Part shown: positions 34,264 through 40,445 of the stretch, one piece after another
Layout of the letters: every line of letters begins with the position of its first letter
Numbering within the stretch: the first letter of the stretch is position 1
Assembly (NCBI RefSeq): GCF_029946145.1
Contig: NZ_JAQSDY010000010.1
Coordinates: 1 to 46,556 of the forward strand
From: Brevundimonas sp.
GTDB taxonomy: Bacteria; Pseudomonadota; Alphaproteobacteria; Caulobacterales; Caulobacteraceae
Direction of reading: 5' to 3'
DNA: 46,556 nucleotides
Notes under the pieces: generated by a model
What the model saw: the letters and a program-made list of their open reading frames with translations, nothing else
Told to the model about the DNA's origin: nothing
The model's database searches: none
Program-made: the position numbers and the translations under genes

Positions 34264-34411
34264 AAGGTCCGAGGTTCTGTATCCAGGCTTGGTGCCATTC
34301 AAGCTATCGCCTTTTCGAACCTGCGTAGTGCAGGCATCGTGATTCACGTGAGCGACTCCTTCCGCAAGGGACACAACAGTGTTACTTAAAGCCGTGTCAA
34401 GGGAGCATCCG

Positions 34412-34567
34412 ATGCACATTCAAGCAACATCAGACGTCGCGAACCGCTACATCGACGACGCGACTGCGGCCAGCCTGGCGGACGTTGGGGTCCGCGTCGA
34501 GTTCGTCGAAATCAACGACGAAGACGATGCGGATCTGGCTTTGGCTAGGAACTGTTCGAACGGCTGA
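34412..34567 (+). CDS. candidate RiPP precursor peptide (51 aa)
   Basis: The ATG at 34412 has a strong AAGGGAG seven nt upstream, better than the in-frame start at 34379. The peptide begins MHIQATSDVANRYIDD, has an acidic middle (VEINDEDDADLALA) and ends RNCSNG. An acidic, helix-prone leader plus a short tail with one Cys and one Ser fits a substrate for azoline-forming enzymes. The next genes encode a SagB-like oxidase, a glycosyltransferase, a YcaO protein and a methyltransferase in the same direction. A hairpin begins inside its last codons. No family is recognised; the precursor role is inferred from size, composition and position. Confidence 0.55.
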   Translation: MHIQATSDVANRYIDDATAASLADVGVRVEFVEINDEDDADLALARNCSNG

Positions 34568-34599
34568 GAAGAGGGTCGCCGACGGCAGTCTCAGCCGTT
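34559..34599 (+). promoter_or_regulatory. strong hairpin between the precursor and enzyme genes
   Basis: Perfect 11-bp arms AACGGCTGAGA (34559-34569) and TCTCAGCCGTT (34589-34599) enclose a 19-nt loop. The peptide stop codon lies in the left arm. There is no following U-run, so it looks like an RNA-processing, stabilising or translation-limiting hairpin rather than a full terminator. Confidence 0.65.
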
Positions 34600-34615
34600 G
34601 GCCGATTCCGTCCGC

Positions 34616-35521
34616 ATGTTCGTCTGCCTGCATCCGGGCGTTACGATCGAGCGCCGTCCGGAGGTGGTCCAGGCGCGTCTGCGGACCCGCCAGCTCGTGT
34701 TCACACGCGACTTGCAGATCGTCGCGGGTCTTCTCCATGCCCTTCAAAGTCCTCTGACCGAGGCTGAGTTGGCTGGCTTGGTGTCCTATGATCCCCAAAG
34801 CCTGCGGCCTCTCGTAGACCTCCTGTGGCGTGAAGATATCCTGATCGCCTTGCCTGTCGCGTCGAGGGAGGCGGCCGCGTTCTTGGCGCGTCGCCATCGC
34901 TCGGAACCGCTCGCCACAGACCTGAAGATCACGGCGAACTCGGCGCGACTGGCATCCGCGCCTGTCCTGGCCGACTCGTCGGCCTTCGAGAATTTGCTCG
35001 CTCAGCGACATTCGGCTTTCGGGCCCGGACGCACAACGGTGTCGCAGGACGCGCTTGGACGACTGCTTCGCCTGTCCTACGGGCGGTGCGCTCCATCCGG
35101 CTCCGGGAACCGCTCAACGCCGGCCGCAGGGGGACGGCCATCTCTCAAAGCGTTCGTCCACTACGACGTGGATGGTAAACTGTGCACGTGGGCCTACGAC
35201 GCGGACCACGAGGTGCTTCGAGGCGTTTCATTGGCCGACGTCGCGATACGGGACCTCTGCAACGATCAGGAAACGGTCGACCTGGCGGGCACGCTGGTGA
35301 CGTTTGTCTATATGCGGAATGCCAATTGGAGCCGCTACGCGGGCCGTGGACTCGACTTCGCTCTCATCGAAGCCGGTCACGCCGCTCAAAACCTGACTCT
35401 GGCTGCTGCGGAAACCGGGATCGCGTCGCGGTGCATCGGGAGCCTCTCCGACGCCAGATTGCGGCCCATCTGCGCGCTTTCTCCAGATGACCTGCCTGTC
35501 TACGCCGTGGCCCTGTTCTGA
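34616..35521 (+). CDS. SagB-type azoline oxidase with N-terminal peptide-binding-like region
   Basis: This protein has about 301 aa from ATG 34616; TTG 34598 is possible but lies in the hairpin. The C-terminal two thirds match the nitroreductase-like SagB/ThcOx fold. FENLLAQRHSAFGPGRTTVS opens the FMN domain and LDFALIEAGHAAQNLTLAAA is the core helix, followed by CIGSLSDARLRPICAL. Such enzymes use FMN to oxidise thiazolines or oxazolines to azoles in TOMM natural products. Residues about 1-90 look like a winged-helix module (LTEAELAGLVSYDPQSLRPL). The gene ends 3 bp before the glycosyltransferase gene. A generic nitroreductase is the alternative, but the YcaO neighbour favours SagB. Confidence 0.82.
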   Translation: MFVCLHPGVTIERRPEVVQARLRTRQLVFTRDLQIVAGLLHALQSPLTEAELAGLVSYDPQSLRPLVDLLWREDILIALPVASREAAAFLARRHRSEPLATDLKITANSARLASAPVLADSSAFENLLAQRHSAFGPGRTTVSQDALGRLLRLSYGRCAPSGSGNRSTPAAGGRPSLKAFVHYDVDGKLCTWAYDADHEVLRGVSLADVAIRDLCNDQETVDLAGTLVTFVYMRNANWSRYAGRGLDFALIEAGHAAQNLTLAAAETGIASRCIGSLSDARLRPICALSPDDLPVYAVALF

Positions 35522-35524
35522 GCC

Positions 35525-37093
35525 ATGCGCACTCTGGGCTTTTTGCACCGACCGCGGTCCGCTTCGGCGCTTTACGGCGTCGTGGAAGCCGAGCGCGGCC
35601 TCCTTCGCGCGATCGTGGAACACAGCCTTTGGGATCGTGTGATCATCTGGGCGGATGGTGAAGCGGACATTCCTGCCGATCCACGAACGGAAATTCGCCC
35701 TGTCTCGAAGATCGGAGACGACGTGCGCGCCGGCGTCACTGCCCTGCATCAGGTCGGGCTCGGTCCTCATTCGGTCGCGGCCCTTCGCGGCGATATCCCG
35801 ATCCCTGTATATACCTCCGTCTACGCGGCCCTGAGCTACAACGAGCAGCTTCCGCGCCACGTCATCGAGCGCCTCGTGCGCAAGACCGATCTCGATACGA
35901 ATATATACCCGAGCTCGTGCAGCGCGGAGGCCGTGGGCCGCATACACCGGACGCTTTCGAACCTAAACGTGCCCGAGAACGGCGTCGTCCACACGCGCGT
36001 CGTACCGGTCGGGGTCGATACAGACCGTTTCACCCCCGCGTCCCAAGCGGAAAAACGGTCGATCCGCCGCTCCCTAGGCCTACCGGAGAACCGCATCCTC
36101 GCGACCGTGCTGACGCGCTTTTCGCCTTCGGACAAGGCCGACCTCGTGCCGCTTATTCGATCGCTTCTCACAATCGACGCTGGAGACACCGAACTCCTGT
36201 TCGCCTTCGCCGGCAGCGACGCCTACCCCGGCGCGAAGGCGTATTTGGCCGTTCTTCGATCGGAGATCGAACAACTCGGCCTTGGCGCGCGGGCCCGGAT
36301 CGTCAGCGCCCGCGCGCGCGATGAGGTCGTGGCCCTCCTCAGATGCTCCGACATATTCGTATCCCCCGCGGACAGCGTGCAGGAGACGTTCGGCATCGCG
36401 CCGGTCGAGGCGATGGCGTGCGGACTCCCCGCCGTCGTATCCGACTGGAACGGATACCGGGAAACCGTGATCGACGGGGTTACGGGATTTCTCGCCCCAA
36501 CCACGATGTTCAACACCGGGTCGCTCGGTGACGACCTTGCGATCGCCTCGGACTACCGCAGGCAGCACCTCCTCCTCGCACAAAGCGTCGCCGTCGACAC
36601 GGACGCCATCGTCGAAGGTTGTCAGGCTCTGGCACGCGATCCGGGAAGGCTGACGCGCATGGGCGTCGCGGCCCGAGCCCGTGCCGTGCACAATTACGGT
36701 TGGCCGGCCGTCATCGCGAGCTACGAGCGAGTGTGGTCAGATCGACTGGTCGCGACGTTCCAGTCGGACGCGAGAGGCCCTGTCGGTCTCGATCACTTCG
36801 CAACATTCGGCCATTACGCGAGCACGCATGCATCTGATCGTGACCGCTTTCAGTCAACGGAGCTCGGACGACGTGCCAGGGCCGGTCAATACAAACTGCA
36901 GATCTACAGCGAGATGCGCGATCTCGTCACTGCGGCGCTGGTGGGAGACGTCCTGGATCGGACCACGACACCCGCGATGCTCATAAATCTCGTGGAGGCG
37001 ATAGACGGCAGGGATCCCAGCTCCGTTCGGTTCTGCATCGCATGGATGGTGAAGCACAGCTTGCTCCGCCGCTGCGGACCCACCGGTCGATAG
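35525..37093 (+). CDS. GT4-family glycosyltransferase with unusual C-terminal extension
   Basis: This is a 522-aa GT-B fold enzyme. The acceptor domain is followed by the nucleotide-sugar domain with ILATVLTRFSPSDKADL and the EX7E-type motif QETFGIAPVEAMACGLP (about residues 284-300). This places it in the GT4 clan of retaining glycosyltransferases. Residues about 415-522 form an extra helical tail (FATFGHYASTHASDRDRF onward) not expected in GT4 enzymes. The tail might position a peptide substrate. It lies inside the RiPP operon, 3 bp after the SagB gene and 3 bp before YcaO. More A/T-rich codons (ATA runs near 35905) than the core chromosome suggest transfer. Confidence 0.85.
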   Translation: MRTLGFLHRPRSASALYGVVEAERGLLRAIVEHSLWDRVIIWADGEADIPADPRTEIRPVSKIGDDVRAGVTALHQVGLGPHSVAALRGDIPIPVYTSVYAALSYNEQLPRHVIERLVRKTDLDTNIYPSSCSAEAVGRIHRTLSNLNVPENGVVHTRVVPVGVDTDRFTPASQAEKRSIRRSLGLPENRILATVLTRFSPSDKADLVPLIRSLLTIDAGDTELLFAFAGSDAYPGAKAYLAVLRSEIEQLGLGARARIVSARARDEVVALLRCSDIFVSPADSVQETFGIAPVEAMACGLPAVVSDWNGYRETVIDGVTGFLAPTTMFNTGSLGDDLAIASDYRRQHLLLAQSVAVDTDAIVEGCQALARDPGRLTRMGVAARARAVHNYGWPAVIASYERVWSDRLVATFQSDARGPVGLDHFATFGHYASTHASDRDRFQSTELGRRARAGQYKLQIYSEMRDLVTAALVGDVLDRTTTPAMLINLVEAIDGRDPSSVRFCIAWMVKHSLLRRCGPTGR

Positions 37094-37096
37094 GAG

Positions 37097-38017
37097 GTGG
37101 AACCGATCCTCACCGTTGAAATGCTGCCCGCGGTGGGTGGAGATTCCGGACTTCGGGTCTGCCGCGCCCGCGCGACATACGTCGACGCCGACGTCCGGAA
37201 GACGGAACTCGGCGCCGGGATCGCGCCCGACGAGGCCCTCGCCCGCGACAAGGCCGTTTCCGAGGTGGTCGAGAGGCTAACGATGTCCGCGTCCCTCCGC
37301 ACGCGAGTCATCACCCGGGCATTCGTCTTCGACGGCTCGGGCCGGCGGGATCCGACATGGGAGTCGATAGAAGCGCCGGCCCCGCCAATGACGGATGTTT
37401 CGGCGGCAGGGTGTCATCTCACGCGCGACGCGGCCCTGTCATCGGCGTTCGTCGAAGCGATCGAGCTTGAACATCTGGCGGAGTGGTGCCGACGCTCCGA
37501 TCAGGGGACAGGGATCGTTGCGTACGACATCGACGGGATTGACGACGTAGGCGAGGGAGCTCCGTACCGGCTGGTGACTTCTGCAGGGCATACGATAATC
37601 CTGTCGTGGTGTCAGGCTCGACGCGCCCTGCCCGCTGTCGTCTGCCTGGCGTTGTCCGGGGAGGCCGCGTATTTTTATGCGTCGTCCGCGTCGGGGAGGA
37701 CGGCCGGTGAAGCGATCGGGCACGCCATGCTGGAAATCGCCAAGATGGTCATCGTCACGCAGGCGTTCCCCGTGTCGGCGGAGGCAAAGGCTTTCCAACG
37801 AGATATCTCCGGACTTCCCTCGTGGTTGCGGCGCCGCCGTCCGGCCCTTTCCATGAAGGAGATCATTGAACGGCTGGAAGCGCCGCCCGCAACATGGCCG
37901 CCTCGGCAGGCTTTCGAGCATCGCGCGCCATGGCTGGCGGCGCTGGGTCGTCACGTCGTCAGCGTGCCATTGCCTGGCCTGGATTCCTCACCCCCGGCCT
38001 GGGAGTGGTTTGCGTGA
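37097..38017 (+). CDS. YcaO-domain cyclodehydratase (TOMM-type)
   Basis: This is a 306-aa YcaO protein. The three ATP-binding regions are recognisable: ARDKAVSEVVERL (residues about 50-62), SSAFVEAIELEHLAEW (about 116-131) and GEAIGHAMLEIAK (about 208-220). The last carries Lys where many members have Gln. YcaO enzymes activate peptide amides with ATP so that Cys, Ser or Thr side chains cyclise to azolines. The C-terminus is proline-rich (VPLPGLDSSPPAWEWFA) but not the exact PxPxP end of some TOMM enzymes. The start is unclear: AGGAGG (37092-37097) runs into GTG 37097, and the next ATG is 37121. It overlaps the methyltransferase gene. Confidence 0.82.
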   Translation: MEPILTVEMLPAVGGDSGLRVCRARATYVDADVRKTELGAGIAPDEALARDKAVSEVVERLTMSASLRTRVITRAFVFDGSGRRDPTWESIEAPAPPMTDVSAAGCHLTRDAALSSAFVEAIELEHLAEWCRRSDQGTGIVAYDIDGIDDVGEGAPYRLVTSAGHTIILSWCQARRALPAVVCLALSGEAAYFYASSASGRTAGEAIGHAMLEIAKMVIVTQAFPVSAEAKAFQRDISGLPSWLRRRRPALSMKEIIERLEAPPATWPPRQAFEHRAPWLAALGRHVVSVPLPGLDSSPPAWEWFA

Positions 38018-38595
38018 CGGTGCGCCTGAATCTGGCAGCGGGGCCCGTTCGCTTCGGGGACGACTGGATCAATGTGGATCTCGCTCCGCCGGCCGCGGAT
38101 CAACGTGACCTGCTCAACGTGCGGGCCGACTTTCTGAATGGCATTCCCTTCCGAGATGGAAGCGCCGGGGTGATCTACCTTAGTCATTTCCTCGAGCATC
38201 TCGCCCCGATGGAGCAAACGGCCGACTTCCTGAAGGAGTGTCGAAGGATCCTCGCGCCGGGCGGGATCCTCAGGGTCTCGGTCCCGGATTTTCGCAAGAT
38301 CGCTTGCCTCTATCTGTCCGATCCGAAGGAGTTTTACGCGGAATACGACTACCGCAAGCCCTGGTTCGGGCGGGCGCACGGCTGGAGCCATCGGCTCGGC
38401 ATATCCGTCATGCACGGACACAAGATGCTCTACGACCTGGCGTCCCTGACCGAGACCCTTGAGGCTGCCGGTTTTGAAGATCTGCTCGAGGTCATCGGTT
38501 CATGCGGCGGTCATCTGCCGATCGACGCAAGGACCGAAATTTTGCCGACGCACCTTACGCACAGCGTTGTGGTCGATGCCGTCCGTGCCGCCTAG
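38014..38595 (+). CDS. SAM-dependent methyltransferase of the RiPP cluster
   Basis: This protein has 193 aa from GTG 38014, whose GTGA overlaps the YcaO stop, indicating translational coupling. The class I fold is seen in RLNLAAGPVRFGDDWINVDL (SAM site, with AAG in place of the usual GCG) and in IYLSHFLEHL and RRILAPGGILRVSVPDF. It belongs to the type often annotated as class I methyltransferase beside glycosyltransferases. As the last gene of the unit it probably methylates the modified peptide or its sugar. The frame extends upstream into YcaO, but that portion is out-of-frame overlap. Confidence 0.85.
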   Translation: MTVRLNLAAGPVRFGDDWINVDLAPPAADQRDLLNVRADFLNGIPFRDGSAGVIYLSHFLEHLAPMEQTADFLKECRRILAPGGILRVSVPDFRKIACLYLSDPKEFYAEYDYRKPWFGRAHGWSHRLGISVMHGHKMLYDLASLTETLEAAGFEDLLEVIGSCGGHLPIDARTEILPTHLTHSVVVDAVRAA

Positions 38596-38738
38596 GCGCG
38601 TCTAACCCAGATAGAAAATCCGCCGCGTCAGGCGTCCCGGCAAGACCACCATGCATGGGTTGCGCCCGTTATGGCAACCATGTGCGTTCCGACAATTTGG
38701 ACGCGATGGGCGGCCGTAATTTTTGAAGCTGAAGCAGC

Positions 38739-39602
38739 CTAGAGCAACCCGCGCGTAACACGGTCGAACGCGTCCTCCCCGATCTCCTCGTCCCATCCGT
38801 CAACGGGCGCGGCGTGGTCGAAGATCAGGAGCGAGATAGTCATCTCATATCGGTCCGCGAAGATCGCGATCTCGCGAACGGGCATGGCATTCCATACGCC
38901 GCTGGCAAGATTGGTTCCGTCGTCCCGGTGAGCGCTTTCGCCCAAGGCCGCGATAGAGGCGCGGGGCAACTCCATCCCAAACTCGAAATAGACCCGGGCC
39001 TTTCGGGCCACCGTGCTGGGCCGGCACCACGAAACGTAGCCGTTGGTCGCGACGACTACGGCCGCGCACAGGTCGGTAGACTCAATCCATTTGAGCGCCG
39101 CCGCCGTCAGCGAAACCGAATACCGGGCCGCGAGATGTCGAAGCAGGTCGAGCGACATGCGCTGCGTCCCGATCTGCTGACGGAAATCATCGAGAGGCAT
39201 CAGCAGGTACGAGGCGAACTCGTCCGCCTCGCGCTCCTGTTGCCTGAGCGCCGCGTGGGCGGCGCTTCCCAGCACGTCACGTTCGCCGCATTGGAAGCCA
39301 ACTGGCGTAGCGGCCCGGTGGGCGAAGTAGTGCCCGAGCTCATGGGCCAGCGTGTAGTTGATCCGCCCCGCCGACGTGATGGAGGGATTGTACAGGATCG
39401 CCCAGCCGCCCTTCTTGGAGAGCGGGTAGAGCGCGCCCTCGAAGGCGCTGATATCCGCTTCGGCGACCTTATGAATGGGGTCCGAGAACCGCTTGGAATA
39501 TTCTAGTGCGATGCGCTTCACGTCGACGGGGAAGCGCGGGCCCCACATCTGGCTGAGCATGGTCGCCCAGCCCTTATATGTCGTGGGGTCAGTCGTCCTC
39601 AT
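38739..39602 (-). CDS. ImmA/IrrE-family metallopeptidase
   Basis: This 287-aa protein has the zinc protease site TLAHELGHYFAH (HELGH at residues 87-91) and the downstream metal ligand in READEFASYLLMP. ImmA-type enzymes cleave a partner XRE repressor to relieve repression after damage or phage signals. The partner gene lies directly upstream and overlaps this start by 14 bp. The C-terminal half (about residues 150-287) is an added domain of unknown role. It is divergent from the 71-aa repeat gene and the CBASS operon. Confidence 0.9.
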   Translation of the reverse strand: MRTTDPTTYKGWATMLSQMWGPRFPVDVKRIALEYSKRFSDPIHKVAEADISAFEGALYPLSKKGGWAILYNPSITSAGRINYTLAHELGHYFAHRAATPVGFQCGERDVLGSAAHAALRQQEREADEFASYLLMPLDDFRQQIGTQRMSLDLLRHLAARYSVSLTAAALKWIESTDLCAAVVVATNGYVSWCRPSTVARKARVYFEFGMELPRASIAALGESAHRDDGTNLASGVWNAMPVREIAIFADRYEMTISLLIFDHAAPVDGWDEEIGEDAFDRVTRGLL

Positions 39603-39912
39603 CGAGCACGTCGAGGATTTTCTTGAGCTTGTCCTTCACCGTCGGGTCGGCCTTCTGGAACTTGCGATAGAAGGCCCTGTCCTGCACGTCCTCGGTGGGC
39701 TGTGACGTCGTAGCGTCGATCAGGTAGTCGGCGGTGACATCCAGGGCGGATGCGATCCGGTCGAGCTTTTCGGCGGACGGTCTCGCGACGTCCTTGTTCT
39801 CGATCTCCCACATGTAACTTTTTGAGCTGCCGGTCGCTTCGCCGAGTTGCTCCAGGGTCAGGCCCTTGGCGCGTCGAAGCTCATTGATCTTGGTGCCCAA
39901 TGCCGATGCCAT
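39589..39912 (-). CDS. XRE-family repressor, partner of ImmA
   Basis: This protein has 107 aa from ATG 39912, preceded by AGGAGG; the frame extends to 39969 but lacks a signal there. The helix-turn-helix occupies about residues 4-60 (INELRRAKGLTLEQLGEATG, then SSKSYMWEIENKD). The C-terminus is acidic (KILDVLDEDD). It should repress its own promoter and perhaps the divergent one; a palindrome at 39953-39970 is the likely operator. It is co-transcribed with the ImmA gene. Confidence 0.9.
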   Translation of the reverse strand: MASALGTKINELRRAKGLTLEQLGEATGSSKSYMWEIENKDVARPSAEKLDRIASALDVTADYLIDATTSQPTEDVQDRAFYRKFQKADPTVKDKLKKILDVLDEDD

Positions 39913-39952
39913 TGATCCTCCTAGCTGTTCGGTCTGTTCGGTGATAACCTGA

Positions 39953-39970
39953 CTTGTCGTACTTGACAAG
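39953..39970. promoter_or_regulatory. candidate XRE operator
   Basis: CTTGTCGTACTTGACAAG has perfect 6-bp arms (CTTGTC/GACAAG) with a 6-nt centre. It lies in the divergent region between the XRE and 71-aa genes and overlaps the -35 element of the rightward promoter. Confidence 0.6.
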
Positions 39971-39991
39971 CGAACTCGTAGTTACCATACT
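39963..39991 (+). promoter_or_regulatory. sigma-70-type promoter for the 71-aa repeat gene
   Basis: A perfect TTGACA (39963-39968) is followed at 17 nt by CATACT (39986-39991). The -35 lies within the XRE operator palindrome, so the repressor would block it. Confidence 0.6.
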
Positions 39992-40037
39992 TCCACTATG
40001 GACATACCGAACTTGGCCGGAAGGGGAAGTTGAAGCG

Positions 40038-40253
40038 ATGAGCAAGGGTAAAGGCGGCGGTTCCTATCGAAGCGCCATTTCGGGTCGGTACGTGACCTCC
40101 AGCCACGGCAAGGGCAGCCCCCGCACCACGGTGAAGGAAAGCGGCGGCAAGAGCGGCAGCACGGGCGGGGCTTACCGCAGCGCGATCTCAGGTCGCTTCG
40201 TTACCACCAAGCACGGCAGGGCCAGCCCGCATACCACGGTGCGCGAGAGCTAA
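40038..40253 (+). CDS. 71-aa protein made of two tandem repeats
   Basis: Starting at ATG 40038 the protein is two copies of a roughly 28-residue unit. Copy 1 has YRSAISGRYVTSSHGKGSP then RTTVKES; copy 2 has YRSAISGRFVTTKHGRASP then HTTVRES. They are joined by GGKSGSTGG. The unit recurs singly in small uncharacterised bacterial and phage proteins. No signal peptide or membrane helix is present; it is basic and probably cytosolic. The promoter and operator upstream tie its expression to the XRE/ImmA pair. It lies about 190 bp before the CBASS operon. Function unknown. Confidence 0.75.
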   Translation: MSKGKGGGSYRSAISGRYVTSSHGKGSPRTTVKESGGKSGSTGGAYRSAISGRFVTTKHGRASPHTTVRES

Positions 40254-40261
40254 GCGGGGCT

Positions 40262-40279
40262 GCATCGCTTCGGCGATGC
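40262..40279 (+). terminator. hairpin after the 71-aa repeat gene
   Basis: GCATCGC (40262-40268) and GCGATGC (40273-40279) pair around TTCG, a stable tetraloop, 9 nt after the stop. There is no U-run, so termination is uncertain. The rest of 40280-40445 shows only a TCCGGC/GCCGGA hairpin near 40420 before the CBASS operon. Confidence 0.4.
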
Positions 40280-40445
40280 GGCTCGCTTGAAGTCGGGGAA
40301 TCGTGGTAGTTAGTTCACAATATGTTCCCGGTTTGGGTCCGTGTTGTTCTAGGGGGCAAGTGCGCGTGAGACAGAACATCGAGCTGCTGCCGTCAGGCGG
40401 TCGAACAAAAAACTCCGGCATTGCCGGAAGAATGAGGAACCAGGA

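Larger units (their letters stand above)
33306..34280. repeat. 39-bp palindrome split by the IS insertion
   Basis: CAGAACCTCGGAC (33306-33318) and GTCCGAGGTTCTG (34268-34280) are perfect 13-bp inverted arms. With the IS and one TSD copy removed they rejoin as a 39-bp near-perfect palindrome with centre TTAGGCCCTAA. Lying just after the integrase stop, it may have been its terminator or a protein-binding site. Confidence 0.75.

Noticed and set aside
34616..35521. Ordinary nitroreductase for nitroaromatics or flavin metabolism
   Set aside because: The extra N-terminal region, the SagB-like core helices and the adjacent YcaO gene fit an azoline oxidase better.
37092..37121. ATC start codon for the YcaO gene, suggested by AGGAGG spacing
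   Set aside because: ATC starts are very rare and GTG 37097 or ATG 37121 are simpler; the start is left uncertain.
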